A stretch of DNA of 64,000 bases from JAAYDI01 sp052034005. Its GTDB lineage: Bacteria > Planctomycetota > Planctomycetia > Pirellulales > Pirellulaceae. This document shows, piece after piece, positions 47,445 to 56,524 of the stretch. The stretch spans positions 22,786 to 86,785 of the forward strand of contig JBPOJB010000035.1 of assembly GCA_052034005.1 (NCBI GenBank). Direction: 5' to 3'. A model generated the notes under the pieces. The model was not told the DNA's origin, ran no database searches, and saw only the letters and a program-made list of their open reading frames with translations. Numbering within the stretch: position 1 is the stretch's first letter; every line of letters begins with the position of its first letter. The position numbers and the translations under genes were made by a program.

Positions 47445-50333
47445 TCATTGGCCTGTCAGATCGAACGGCGCGTCCTGCGGGAACTCCACGTATTTGACCA
47501 CGCCTTTCCGCCAGAAGTGGACTTTCACCTTGAGCGTCTTGGATGCGCCGGGCGCCGCGTCGCCGAACAAGTCGGCGTACGAGCCCAGCGGCGTGACGAG
47601 GCGATTGTGGTATCTGGCCTGGAGCTGCTCCGTCACGTCGATCTGGCCGGCCGCGCGCTGCACGTTGGTGTACGCCCGGATCTTCAAGGCCGTCGCATCG
47701 CAGATGTGGGAACCTGCGTTGTGCAGCACGAAGTCGAGATGTGCGCCCGCGTCACCGGGCGGCAACTGCACGACGAACTCCGCTCGACCGTAATGCCCGG
47801 TCGTGTCGGCCGCCGTGTTGAACGTGCCGAGGATATCGTGCCGAGCAGCGTCGTGCCAGCGAATCACACGCAGTTCGACGCCGTTGCCCAGGTTCGAGCA
47901 CAGCGTGCCGCACAGCGTCACGTCCCGTGCACGCACCTCGGCCGACGGGGTCCAGCGGAACACGTTGTAGCAGGCTGTATCGGCAACCGGGTGCGTGTAG
48001 AGAAAGCCGCCCCGCTCCGCGGCAGGCAGGATCTGGTCGAACATCTGCTCGGTGTAATGCTCCCGCCAGGCGTCTTCCTGCCGGTCGCTCGGCGCATAAT
48101 CCGCCACGAAGCCCAGTTGATCGGCCTGGTTCTCCAGCCCATAGGCGTAGCCCAGCGGCGTGCCGAACGCCTTGAATTGCGAGTTCAGCGGCCTCACTTC
48201 ACCAGCGGCCGCCGTGGACAACAGCCCGCCATTTGCGCAGATGCAGCATGACCATTGGCCGCGTGAGGCGTCCGGAAACTCGGCCGCCCGCCCCAGCGCG
48301 CCGCCCGGATTCACGTAGTCCGCGGCCAGGTCGGCCACCACGTCACCGCGGACCTCAAACACCGCCTCCAGGTCGACCGTGGCCGGCGGCCCGTAAAACG
48401 CCTTGACCACGTGCGCGTTGACGAACTCGTTCGGCCAGGACACGATCTCATCGTCCCGGGCGGGCACGGGCGATGTGTTCGCCAGGTCCGGCACGCGGAA
48501 GTACACCTCCTGACCACTCGGATCGATGAACTCGGTCAACGTGATCTCCACCGGCGGCCCGCTCCGATCGGGCTTCGGCCAGGCCTGGGCAACGACCTTC
48601 CAACCGCCGGGGCGGATCGAGTCATCGGCAATCGGCTCGCCAAGCGAGGCGGGGTCAATGACCAGGTCGCGCGCCTGTGGATATTTCTCGAGCAGGCCGG
48701 CGTTCTGATCCTTGCCGATGCAGTACACGATCGGGCCGCGCAGCAGCGCCACGCGGCCGTCCTGGAGCGCCCGCCCGCGCACGAAGCGCCAGGTCATGGG
48801 CATGGCGATCCGCACGACATCGCCATCCTGCCAGGTCCGATCGAGCACGAAGCAGCCGAGCGCTTGGCGCGAGGGGTCGATGGTGACCGGCGCCGCGTCG
48901 TTGACGCGCACCGTCATCCGCTCGCACCAGCGCGGCGTGCGGAACTGAAACGCGAACGCCGCCGGCCGGCGGTCCTGGGTCGTGAACGTCAGCCGCACGT
49001 CGCCGTTGTTCGGATAGGCCGTCTCCTGGCGGATCACGACCGTCCGCCCATCCACGTCGAACGCCTTCTGCGAGGCGGTGAAGAGGTTCAGCGCAATGCC
49101 GCCCTCCGGTGTGCGGTAGTACACCTTCTGCGGCAGCTCAGCCATCGCCCGCCGATAGTTGCCGCAGCAGCAGAAGGAGTCGCGGGTGTCGTACTGGCGG
49201 TCGCCGGTCAGCGGAGTGAAGTAGCGAATCCAGCGCCCGTCGGGCGAGTTGGCCGCGAACAGGGCGTTGTAGATCGTACGCTCCAGCAGGTCGCCGTACC
49301 GCATGTCGCCTTCCAGCCGCAGAAGGCTGTCGATCCAGCGCAGCACGTAAGCGGTCACGCACGATTCGCCGATGGCGCCCCGGCCGTTCTGGTCATAGGA
49401 GAACTGCTCGCCATCGGAGCACGAACCGGTGACCAGCATGCCGCCCTCGCCCTGCTTGAGCAATTCGTTCCGCATGAACCGGCTCATGTGCAGCAGGTTC
49501 TCTTCGCCCGTAAGCCGATACAGCTCCGTCTGCGCGAAACAGCGCGCGAGCATGACGTACACATGCCGCGGCGGGCGGCTGAAGTCCTGTTCCCACGTCC
49601 GCAACGACGCGAGCTGGACCTCGCCATGGCGGTTCCCGTGCGGCACGTCCGCCGCGAAATCCAAGTACCGCCGGTCGCCCGTGACGCGGTACAACTCCAA
49701 CATCCCCTCCGGCAGGCCCGCGGTGCAGATATCGCCCGGGTCGTAGCACGGGTTCTGCGGCGTCGGGAAGGTCCGGAGAATGTAGTCGGCCATGATCTTC
49801 GCATGGTCCAGCGACGCGAGGTTGCCGGTGCAGCGGTAGTTCCGTACAAAGGCCAGGTTGATGTATTCCTGCTCGTGCAGGGTCCAGTTGATATGGTCCT
49901 GCCGATTCTCCGGCTCAACGTTCCAGAACCCGATGTACCCGTCCGGATCGCGCGACTTGACCAGCTCGTCAATGATGTACTGGGTCCGGGCGGCGACCTG
50001 CGGATCGCCCGTGTAGGCTGCCAGCAGACTGCCGGCATCGAACACCTTGCCCACGCCGTAGTACACGTATTGCCGGTCGCCGCGATCCGTGCGGTGACGG
50101 AAGAAATCGAGCCACTTGTTGTCCAGGTCGAGCACCATGTAGTGGTGATAGACGAGATTCTCGATGCGGCGATTGAGCTCCCCACCCAGCTCTTGCCGAT
50201 TGAGCGTCACGCGGCACAGCTTGTCCGGCACCCGCGGCGCCACAACATCCAGCGGGGCTTGAGACCACTGGTCCGCCTGGATGAACGCTCCCGGTATCAG
50301 GATGCACCACAACAGCGTGAACATGGTTCGCAT
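47445..50333 (-). CDS. Secreted GH127-like beta-L-arabinofuranosidase (DUF1680)
   Basis: A 962-residue protein with a signal peptide (about 1-20). The (alpha/alpha)6 catalytic domain shows YVYYGVGKVFDAGSLL, DGYIGFWNVEPE, a Glu323-x-Cys325 pair in GESCVTAYVL and the cysteine run 388-390 in FCCCGN. In characterised GH127 enzymes a Glu, a Cys and a Cys pair bind zinc and one Cys is the nucleophile, so the active site seems intact. A beta-sandwich domain follows, and a further C-terminal extension of about 330 residues adds carbohydrate-binding-like strands beyond the normal family length. It probably removes L-arabinofuranose from plant-type polysaccharides or glycoproteins. It converges with the HEAT gene. 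Confidence 0.88.
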   Translation of the reverse strand: MRTMFTLLWCILIPGAFIQADQWSQAPLDVVAPRVPDKLCRVTLNRQELGGELNRRIENLVYHHYMVLDLDNKWLDFFRHRTDRGDRQYVYYGVGKVFDAGSLLAAYTGDPQVAARTQYIIDELVKSRDPDGYIGFWNVEPENRQDHINWTLHEQEYINLAFVRNYRCTGNLASLDHAKIMADYILRTFPTPQNPCYDPGDICTAGLPEGMLELYRVTGDRRYLDFAADVPHGNRHGEVQLASLRTWEQDFSRPPRHVYVMLARCFAQTELYRLTGEENLLHMSRFMRNELLKQGEGGMLVTGSCSDGEQFSYDQNGRGAIGESCVTAYVLRWIDSLLRLEGDMRYGDLLERTIYNALFAANSPDGRWIRYFTPLTGDRQYDTRDSFCCCGNYRRAMAELPQKVYYRTPEGGIALNLFTASQKAFDVDGRTVVIRQETAYPNNGDVRLTFTTQDRRPAAFAFQFRTPRWCERMTVRVNDAAPVTIDPSRQALGCFVLDRTWQDGDVVRIAMPMTWRFVRGRALQDGRVALLRGPIVYCIGKDQNAGLLEKYPQARDLVIDPASLGEPIADDSIRPGGWKVVAQAWPKPDRSGPPVEITLTEFIDPSGQEVYFRVPDLANTSPVPARDDEIVSWPNEFVNAHVVKAFYGPPATVDLEAVFEVRGDVVADLAADYVNPGGALGRAAEFPDASRGQWSCCICANGGLLSTAAAGEVRPLNSQFKAFGTPLGYAYGLENQADQLGFVADYAPSDRQEDAWREHYTEQMFDQILPAAERGGFLYTHPVADTACYNVFRWTPSAEVRARDVTLCGTLCSNLGNGVELRVIRWHDAARHDILGTFNTAADTTGHYGRAEFVVQLPPGDAGAHLDFVLHNAGSHICDATALKIRAYTNVQRAAGQIDVTEQLQARYHNRLVTPLGSYADLFGDAAPGASKTLKVKVHFWRKGVVKYVEFPQDAPFDLTGQ

Positions 50334-50668
50334 GGTTCGTTGTACTCCACCGTGCAAGGCGCGGCACGACCGCCTGCTGCTGCCGCGGCCGTCGCCGCCG
50401 CCCGCGCTGGGTTCATGTCTCTCGCGACACCAATCTATCATGGTCCAGCGGGGCCGGCCAGCGGATGCGGATCGTGGCCGTCCGCCTCACGCACCGCAGG
50501 GCAACTCCCTGTTGCGGCGATGGAGATCGGCTCTCCACTCTCGCTCGTTGGCGGTTCGCGTTACAATGCCTGCGGTCAGGAGTGATGTCACCGCAGGCTC
50601 CGTGCGCGGCGGCGGGCGCGGAGTCAAACGGGGGGCGAGACCGAGAACCGGCGCGGGTTAGAGCGCGT
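50334..50668. other. Intergenic region upstream of the SDR gene
   Basis: About 335 bases between the divergent GH127-like and SDR genes. A TACAAT element at 50562-50567 is a fair -10 for the rightward gene, about 100 bases ahead of its start, but the expected -35 position is poor. The first 60 bases on the GH127 side are A/T-poor and Ala/Pro-coding in several frames; I see no gene. Confidence 0.4.
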
Positions 50669-51460
50669 ATGCATGCATCCATGGAAATGACGAAACGGCC
50701 TGTAGCACTGGTCACCGGTGCATCGGCGGGGTTGGGACTGGCGTTCGCGCACGCGTTGGCGCGGCGTGGACATGACTTGATCCTTGTCGCCCGGCGTGCG
50801 GAGCGGCTGGCGGCGATCGCCACGGAGATCGGCCGGTTCGGCGCGGCCGGCGAGGTGGTCCAGGCGGATCTGACGAACGACCGGGACCTGGCCTGCGTGG
50901 CCGAGCGGATCCGGGCTTGCGACACGCTGGCGGTGCTGGTGAACAACGCGGGATTCGGCCTGGAGACGCCCTACCAGCGGTCGCCGCTCGCGCCCTATGA
51001 CGCCATGGCGCGGTTGCATGTGCTGGCACCGATACACCTGACGCACGCCGCTCTGCCGGGCATGGTCGCGCGCGGTCGGGGGGCCGTGATCAACGTGTCG
51101 TCCGTGGCCGCCTATCTGCGTGGGGCCGGCGGCGTGATGTACGGCGCCACCAAGGCGTTTCTTAGGGATTTCACCGTGGGGCTGGCAGCCGACCTGGACG
51201 GGACGGGAGTCCGCGTCCAGGCACTCTGCCCCGGCTTCACCTATACCGAGTTCCATGACGTGATGGGGATAGACCGCGCCCGCATCCCGAAGTACCTCTG
51301 GCTGCGGGCCGACGACGTGATCCAGCAGTCCCTGCGCGACCTGGATCGCGGCAAGCTGATCAGCATCCCATCCCTGCGATACAAGCTGGTGGTGGCTGCC
51401 CTCAACAGCGCTCCCCAATGGCTGATCAACTACGCCGGCAGAAAGCGGGCGCGGGACTGA
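50669..51460 (+). CDS. Short-chain dehydrogenase/reductase
   Basis: A 263-residue SDR. Cofactor motif TGASAGLGLA near residue 17, LVARRAERL after strand 2 (favouring NADP), NNAGFGLE, the catalytic Ser in INVSSVAAYLRGAG and the YGATK Tyr-Lys pair are all present, followed by the PGFTYTEF segment. This is the DltE/YqjQ-like classical group that reduces ketones or acyl groups; the substrate is unknown. Three ATGs (50669, 50681, 50687) lie close together without a clear ribosome site; the first is used here. Its stop overlaps the start of a dinB-like remnant. Confidence 0.88.
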   Translation: MHASMEMTKRPVALVTGASAGLGLAFAHALARRGHDLILVARRAERLAAIATEIGRFGAAGEVVQADLTNDRDLACVAERIRACDTLAVLVNNAGFGLETPYQRSPLAPYDAMARLHVLAPIHLTHAALPGMVARGRGAVINVSSVAAYLRGAGGVMYGATKAFLRDFTVGLAADLDGTGVRVQALCPGFTYTEFHDVMGIDRARIPKYLWLRADDVIQQSLRDLDRGKLISIPSLRYKLVVAALNSAPQWLINYAGRKRARD

Positions 51461-51588
51461 CGACGATCCTGCATTGCGACATGGATGCCTCCTGCGCCTC
51501 GGTCGGCGAACGAGCCGGCCGGGCCTGGGCCGGGCACAGCGCGATCGTCGGTGGTTCGCCCGGGCGGCGAATTGGATGCGGAGCGTGG
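51457..51588 (+). pseudogene. dinB: Remnant of a Y-family DNA polymerase (dinB) N-terminus
   Basis: Read in the frame beginning CTG at 51457, about 44 codons resemble the first segment of DNA polymerase IV: TTILHCDMDASCASVGERAG and then AIVGGSPGRR, compared with the family pattern ILHvDMDaFfASVE...VIVGG. The two aromatic residues after DMDA are replaced by Ser-Cys. The similarity stops where the leftward LysE-type gene ends, and no palm, fingers or little-finger domain follows. The fragment starts right at the SDR stop codon. I read it as the debris of a deleted dinB gene. Confidence 0.6.
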
Positions 51589-51594
51589 GCAGAC

Positions 51595-52194
51595 TCAACC
51601 GACATCGTAGATGAACTTCGCACCGAATCCGACCATCACGATCCCGCAGGCGACGGCCACCGCCATTTGCGCCCGCCGACCGAAGGCCGCTGAACCGGTG
51701 AATCCCGCCAGGGACAGGATTTCCAGCCACGCCAAATCGCACAGCCAATGGACGAGGGCGAACGAAATCAGCATGAACACACCAAACGCCATCGCTTGGA
51801 GCGCCAGCGACAGACCCACGGTCGCCCACCAGATGAGGAAGTAGGGGTTGGCTACGGACAGGATGATGCCGATCAGCAGCGGGTGACGCTGGATCGGCGC
51901 CGGGCGAGCGTTCGACCGCCACGAGCTCAACAGCAGTTGCACGCCCATCCATACCAGGACCATGCCTCCCGCCAGCCCGATTCCCGATTGGGCCGTTGAG
52001 GATGTAAGGAAGCCGCCGATGCCGGTCGACAGCAACAGGATCAGCGGCATCTCGATGGCGGCGTGCCCCAGCGCGACCAGCGCGCCGGCATGGCGGGACC
52101 GCATGCCCGCCGCCAACGTGGCGGCGGTGATCGGGCCCGGCGCCATCACGCCGGACAGGGAAATGGCCACCGTCGTTATCAGAAAACCAACCAT
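51595..52194 (-). CDS. LysE/RhtB-family amino acid exporter
   Basis: A 199-residue inner-membrane protein with six hydrophobic helices and the N-terminal signature of the LysE/RhtB superfamily (GVMAPGPITAATLAAG, in place of the more usual PGP-N). The ALGHAAIEMPLILLL helix and the central ILSVANPYFLIWWATVG, which has the conserved NP after the fourth helix, both fit. The family exports amino acids or their analogues driven by the proton gradient; the substrate is unknown. It is transcribed toward the dinB remnant and divergently from the C45-like gene. Confidence 0.88.
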   Translation of the reverse strand: MVGFLITTVAISLSGVMAPGPITAATLAAGMRSRHAGALVALGHAAIEMPLILLLSTGIGGFLTSSTAQSGIGLAGGMVLVWMGVQLLLSSWRSNARPAPIQRHPLLIGIILSVANPYFLIWWATVGLSLALQAMAFGVFMLISFALVHWLCDLAWLEILSLAGFTGSAAFGRRAQMAVAVACGIVMVGFGAKFIYDVG

Positions 52195-52245
52195 CGTGCG
52201 GCGATCCTCCGAGCTCCGCGTTGCCGTGTACGCTCAGCGAGTCCG

Positions 52246-52274
52246 TTGCCCGCCGGATTGTGAGCGGTTACAAT
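52246..52274 (+). promoter_or_regulatory. Likely sigma-70-type promoter of the C45-like gene
   Basis: TTGCCC (52246-52251) and TACAAT (52269-52274) are separated by 17 bases. Transcription would begin near 52281, giving a 33-base leader to ATG 52314. The spacing and -10 quality make this the best promoter match in the window. Confidence 0.55.
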
Positions 52275-52313
52275 GATCAGCGTGATTGTACCATGATGGA
52301 GTATCTGACTCCC

Positions 52314-53696
52314 ATGCCAAGCCGTAGGGACTTTCTCAAGACCGCTGTAGCAGGCGCTTTGAGCCTGCCGGCTGTCGCCGGGCAGCTCAGGTCCGATGAG
52401 GCCGATTTGCCGAGCATGGTTCCCCTGAGCGGAACGGCTCGCCAGGTCGGTGAGCGCCTCGGCACGCTCAACGGCGCCGACCTCCGCGCGCACGTGGCCG
52501 GCATATTGGGCAGCTGGCGCAGACGCGGTCTGGACGAGTCCGCGCTGTTCGCCCGCAGCGAGTACTACCGGCGATTCGCGGAGAAGCACGCCCCGCATTG
52601 GCTCGAGGAGTCGGCGGCGTGCGCGGCGGCTGCGGAGGTGCCGGTCGATCATTTCGTGGCGTACTTGGCGGGCAAGTATCGCGACCTGTTTTTTGCCGAG
52701 GATTGCACCTCGTTCGCGGCGGCCGGCGAGGTGACCGCGGATGGTGCCACGATCTTCCACAAGAGCCGGGACAACGTCAGCCGCCCCCAGATGGTCTACC
52801 ACAAGCAGATCGTGGATGCCGACGGGGTGGGTGGGTTCTTCGCGGTGGGCGATACGAGCGACCTCGGATTGATGATGATGGTCAACGAGCGCGGCCTGGC
52901 CGGCTCGGCCGATGTCGGCGGTCTGCCCGAGACACGTGCCAAGGGGCGTGGAGTGGCGAACCCCGACATCCTGCGCTTGGTTGCCGAACGCGCCGAGCGC
53001 TGCGAGGAGGCGCTGGAGATTGTCCAGCGGATGATTGCCGACGGTTGGTACGCCGGCGGGACCACGTTCGGTACGCACTGGCTGTTTGCGGACCGTTTCG
53101 GCACGATCTTGCGGATCGCTCAGAACTCGGTCGAGGAACAGCACTGGTTCCACCGCGACGCACTGGTGTTCTTGCGGGCGGACGAGACGCCTGCGGCGGA
53201 GCGGATGCGGGCGGCCTCCGGCAGACTTTCGATCCGCGACTTCAACGAGGCTGCGAAGAGTCTGGACATCTGTTTTGGGACCACCATTTCCGGTTTGACG
53301 GTCCGCATTGACCCGCGCAAGGCCCTGGCGGTCGGCACGGTGTGGGCTGCCTTGCCCGGCTGTGCGCCCGCGCTGCCGCTCCATGTCGCGGCCAAGGCGG
53401 TCCCCAAGCCGCTGGTGGACGGCACGTGTTACCAGACGGGTGCGCGCTTGCTCGAACTGCGGGAGCCGACCAGCACGCTCGGGTTCGGTGGACGCCTGGT
53501 GTTCGGCGAGGACTTCATCGGTCGACGGCGGGAGTTCCAGGACCAGCTCTTTCAGGAGGCCGCTGGGGTCGAGAGGCGCCTCGTCGAACTGGACGCTGCC
53601 GATCAGCTGGACCAGGCACGCGCGCTTGCAGCGCAAGCCTCACTGGACGCCTGGCAGCGCTACCAGCAGTGGAATGCCGGAGTGGTGTCCGAGTGA
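52314..53696 (+). CDS. Tat-exported C45-like Ntn-hydrolase (acyl-coenzyme A:6-aminopenicillanate acyltransferase family)
   Basis: A 460-residue protein with a classic Tat leader (SRRDFLKTAVAGALSL). The C45/linear-amide hydrolase core has the candidate N-terminal nucleophile Cys in AEDCTSFAAAGEV and the KSRDN motif shortly after, which normally contacts the substrate; GDTSDLGLMMMVNERGL and the FADRFGT segment fit the alpha-beta-beta-alpha fold. Known relatives are amidases or acyltransferases activated by self-cleavage; the substrate is unknown. ATG 52314 is chosen because GGAG lies 12 bases upstream and it begins the Tat leader; ATG 52293 would leave almost no 5' leader. It is followed 32 bases later by the WbsX-like gene. 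Confidence 0.8.
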   Translation: MPSRRDFLKTAVAGALSLPAVAGQLRSDEADLPSMVPLSGTARQVGERLGTLNGADLRAHVAGILGSWRRRGLDESALFARSEYYRRFAEKHAPHWLEESAACAAAAEVPVDHFVAYLAGKYRDLFFAEDCTSFAAAGEVTADGATIFHKSRDNVSRPQMVYHKQIVDADGVGGFFAVGDTSDLGLMMMVNERGLAGSADVGGLPETRAKGRGVANPDILRLVAERAERCEEALEIVQRMIADGWYAGGTTFGTHWLFADRFGTILRIAQNSVEEQHWFHRDALVFLRADETPAAERMRAASGRLSIRDFNEAAKSLDICFGTTISGLTVRIDPRKALAVGTVWAALPGCAPALPLHVAAKAVPKPLVDGTCYQTGARLLELREPTSTLGFGGRLVFGEDFIGRRREFQDQLFQEAAGVERRLVELDAADQLDQARALAAQASLDAWQRYQQWNAGVVSE

Positions 53697-53728
53697 CGCT
53701 GATGCCAGAGCGGACAAAGGAATACTAC

Positions 53729-56047
53729 ATGAACCGTTATGCGCTGAGCGCCCTGGCGTGGAGCGTCCTGGCAACCTGTGTCGCGGCCGCTGCCGAGCCG
53801 GAACCGGGCACACCGCTGATGCGCGACATCCGCACCGGGTACCTGATGAACTGCACGTTCCGGGCGATCCGCCCGTATTGCTGGAACCAACTCCCCGTCC
53901 TGAGCGGCTGGGATACCGGCGCGCGGGGCGGCACGTGGGAATCCAGCCCGGCCGGGTTTCTGCCCGACACATTCGCGTTCCACAAAGACTGGTTCAAGCT
54001 GAGCGACACGAGCCCGGACCACATGGTCGTTCTCCGTCGACGGATCGCCCGCCAGACCAGCGGCCGCATCACGCTCGAGATGCGGTTCATGCTGCCCGAA
54101 CCGCTCGAGGGCGCGGCGTGGCAGCTTCGCGATCTCGAGCAGGCGGCGGTCAGCCTGGTCGTGCGCGACGGCCAGCTCGCTTATGAGGCGGCCGGCCAGA
54201 CGCGCCCCCTGCTGGCGATCGAGCGGCAGCATGAATACGGAGTCCGCGTCGACGCCGATCTGGACTCCCAGACCGCCGCGGTCTCCGTAGACGGCCAGCT
54301 CAAGGCAGCCGACCTGCCGTTTGCCAATCCGGTTCAGAGCCTCGACTGCGTGCTGATCCAGACCGGCGACGCCGCGACGGGCGACCTGTTTCTTCCGCTG
54401 GTGCGCGTGGCAAAGGGTTACGCCGTCCACGAGACGTTTGCCACCTGCAGCCCGGGCCGCCTGCCCAGCGATTGGCCGGCACACGGCGCTGCGAGCGTCG
54501 AGACGCTGCGCAGCGCGTCCGGGCCGGATGTGCTGAGCCTGCGGCTGCAGGGCGGCGCGGAGGCGGCCACGCATTTCGCTCCCAGCGCGTCACGGACGGT
54601 CTGGGAGTTCAAGCTGCTGCTTCCCGAAAAATGCGACGGCGCAGCCGCGGAGCTCGCCGGCGCGGCGGGTGGCTTGAAGATCGTCACGTCCGGCGGCAAC
54701 CTCTGCTCCGCCGACGGCCAGGGACGGCTGGTGTCGCTGATCGACAACTATCGCGGCAACCTCTGGTATGCTTTCCGCATCGTCGCGGACCCGGTCTCCG
54801 GCCGGGCGGAGGTCCAGGTGAATGGCAAGCCGATCGACCCCCTTGTGGTGCACGCCGCGCCCGCCGGGTCTTTCCAGTCTGTGCGATTCACCCAGTCCGG
54901 TCCGGGCACGCTCTGGGTCGATGACATTTGCGTCTATCCGTGGCAGGATTATCCGGCTGATTACGTGCCGCCGCCGCAGCCCGTTGCGCGACGTGGCGAC
55001 TACCTGCTGGGCGTGCAGAGCTGTTCGCTGTGGAAGGAAGGGGACGCCTACGCCGGCTGGGACTATGTGTATCCGTTCGCGGACCGGCGCACACCTGCGC
55101 TGGGCTGGTACGACGAAGGGAACCCGGAGGTCGCCGACTGGGAGATCAAATGGCAGGTCGAGCACGGGATCGACTTCGAACAGTACTGTTGGTATCGGCC
55201 CAACGATGCGATCGGCCATCCGATCAAGGACGGCGTGCTGGAGCAGGGGATTCGTGACGGGTTGTTCAACGCCCGTTACAGCCGCCTCAAGCAATTCACG
55301 ATCATGTATACCAATCAGGGTGCCGGCACCACCGATGCCGACGACTGGCGGCGGCACATTATCCCGTACTGGATCGAGTACTTCTTCAAGGATCCCCGCT
55401 ACCTGAAGATCGACGGCAAACCGGTCCTGGCGATCTACGACTTCGGCTGTTTCGTTCGCGATTTCGGCGGCGAGTCGGGCGCGCGGCAGGCGATGGATCA
55501 GTTGCGCGCGGACTGTGTGGACGCCGGTTTTCCCGGACTCATCGTGCTGATGGAACTGCGTTATTCCCGGCCGGAAGCGATGCGGACACTCCAGGCGGTC
55601 GGCGCGGATTACTGCTATGCCTATACCTGGGGCACGGGCGACGTGAATCACCAGCGTCACGCCAATATCGCCCAGCGTGATCTGGCGGCAAGCCTGGGGT
55701 TCCGCATGCTGCCCAGTATCTCGATGGGGTGGCAGACGTCGCCCTGGAACGGCACGGTGGACCCTGGCAACGGCTGGGCGTCGGTCGCCGACTACCACGG
55801 CCTGGCGCGGTGGGCCCGGGACGAGTTCATGCCCACCTTGCCGGAAGACTCGCTGGGCCGCCGGGTCCTGATGCTGGCCAACTGGAACGAGTTTGGCGAG
55901 GGACACTTCCTGATGCCCTCGTTCCTGGTCGGGTTCGGCTACCTGGATGCGCTGCGCGACACGTTCACGCGAGGGGGCGCACATGCGGACGCGGTCCCTG
56001 ACGAGCACCAGAAGCGGCGGTTCACCGTGCTGTTTCCCCGCGACTGA
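53729..56047 (+). CDS. Secreted protein with C-terminal WbsX/GH99-like domain
   Basis: A 772-residue protein with a signal peptide (about 1-20). Residues 40-400 form beta-sandwich, LamG/concanavalin-like modules (for example LWYAFRIVADPVSGRAEVQVNG). The C-terminal ~330 residues match the WbsX/glycoside-hydrolase-99-like domain: LGVQSCSLWKEGDAYAGWD, GIDFEQYCWYRPND, PVLAIYDFGCFVRDF, IVLMELRY and MLANWNEFGEGH, the last a strong marker with its Glu pair. It probably cleaves or transfers alpha-linked sugars outside the cytoplasm. ATG 53729 has AAGGA eight bases upstream. Closely spaced after the C45-like gene and probably cotranscribed. Confidence 0.85.
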   Translation: MNRYALSALAWSVLATCVAAAAEPEPGTPLMRDIRTGYLMNCTFRAIRPYCWNQLPVLSGWDTGARGGTWESSPAGFLPDTFAFHKDWFKLSDTSPDHMVVLRRRIARQTSGRITLEMRFMLPEPLEGAAWQLRDLEQAAVSLVVRDGQLAYEAAGQTRPLLAIERQHEYGVRVDADLDSQTAAVSVDGQLKAADLPFANPVQSLDCVLIQTGDAATGDLFLPLVRVAKGYAVHETFATCSPGRLPSDWPAHGAASVETLRSASGPDVLSLRLQGGAEAATHFAPSASRTVWEFKLLLPEKCDGAAAELAGAAGGLKIVTSGGNLCSADGQGRLVSLIDNYRGNLWYAFRIVADPVSGRAEVQVNGKPIDPLVVHAAPAGSFQSVRFTQSGPGTLWVDDICVYPWQDYPADYVPPPQPVARRGDYLLGVQSCSLWKEGDAYAGWDYVYPFADRRTPALGWYDEGNPEVADWEIKWQVEHGIDFEQYCWYRPNDAIGHPIKDGVLEQGIRDGLFNARYSRLKQFTIMYTNQGAGTTDADDWRRHIIPYWIEYFFKDPRYLKIDGKPVLAIYDFGCFVRDFGGESGARQAMDQLRADCVDAGFPGLIVLMELRYSRPEAMRTLQAVGADYCYAYTWGTGDVNHQRHANIAQRDLAASLGFRMLPSISMGWQTSPWNGTVDPGNGWASVADYHGLARWARDEFMPTLPEDSLGRRVLMLANWNEFGEGHFLMPSFLVGFGYLDALRDTFTRGGAHADAVPDEHQKRRFTVLFPRD

Positions 56048-56095
56048 CAGATATATGTCGCCACGACGTCCCGCGAAACCGCCGGCGCGCTCGGC

Positions 56096-56524
56096 CTAAT
56101 CGCGCTTCTGCCAGATGATCGTCCCGCCGCAGACGCCGCCACCGCCTTTCTTGGCGGCTGTGCACTTCTGCTGGGTCGGCTTCGTGCCGCGATGGGTCGT
56201 CTGTCGACCGCACCGCGTACATGTACCCGTCCACACGCCGGTCGACCGGTTGCTCTGCTCATCCGCCTTCTGCCAGATGATCGTCCCGCCGCAGACGCCG
56301 CCACCGCCTTTCTTGGCGGCTGTGCACTTCTGCTGGGTCGGCTTCGTGCCGCGATGGGTCGTCTGTCGACCGCACTGCGTACATGTACCCGTCCACACGC
56401 CGGTCGACTGCGCCGCACATGGAACGGACTGCACGCCAGATGCGGGCTGATCCATCGCACCAGTGGCCGTCACGAAGCTGCAAGTAACGATCAGCAGGAA
56501 GAGGTGTCTCGGGATACCAGGCAT
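56096..56524 (-). CDS. Secreted Cys-rich protein with two near-identical zinc-ribbon-like repeats
   Basis: A 142-residue protein. After a signal peptide (about 1-24) and a short linker come two nearly identical modules of about 47 residues, each with STGVWTGTC, CGRQTTHRGT, QQKC and GVCGGTIIWQK. Each module has four Cys in a C-x2-C ... C ... C order and a Lys/Gly loop (AAKKGGGG), which looks like a small zinc ribbon. The two DNA copies are 142 bp long, 162 bp apart, and differ at one base (CTRC in the C-terminal copy, CTQC in the N-terminal copy). ATG 56524 is favoured by GGGGAGG six bases upstream. I do not recognise the family. Confidence 0.7.
   Translation of the reverse strand: MPGIPRHLFLLIVTCSFVTATGAMDQPASGVQSVPCAAQSTGVWTGTCTQCGRQTTHRGTKPTQQKCTAAKKGGGGVCGGTIIWQKADEQSNRSTGVWTGTCTRCGRQTTHRGTKPTQQKCTAAKKGGGGVCGGTIIWQKRD
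56105..56246. repeat. 142-bp direct repeat, copy A
   Basis: This copy encodes the C-terminal module of the Cys-rich protein. It matches 56267-56408 at 141 of 142 positions; the one difference changes Arg to Gln. A 20-base unique spacer separates the copies. Confidence 0.95.
56267..56408. repeat. 142-bp direct repeat, copy B
   Basis: This copy encodes the N-terminal module of the Cys-rich protein; the repeat period is 162 bases. The near identity, including third codon positions, means either a very recent duplication or ongoing gene conversion. Confidence 0.95.

Noticed and set aside
51418..51693. A 91-codon gene between the SDR and LysE-type genes
   Set aside because: It starts inside the SDR gene and ends inside the LysE gene; only its middle has meaning, as a dinB remnant.
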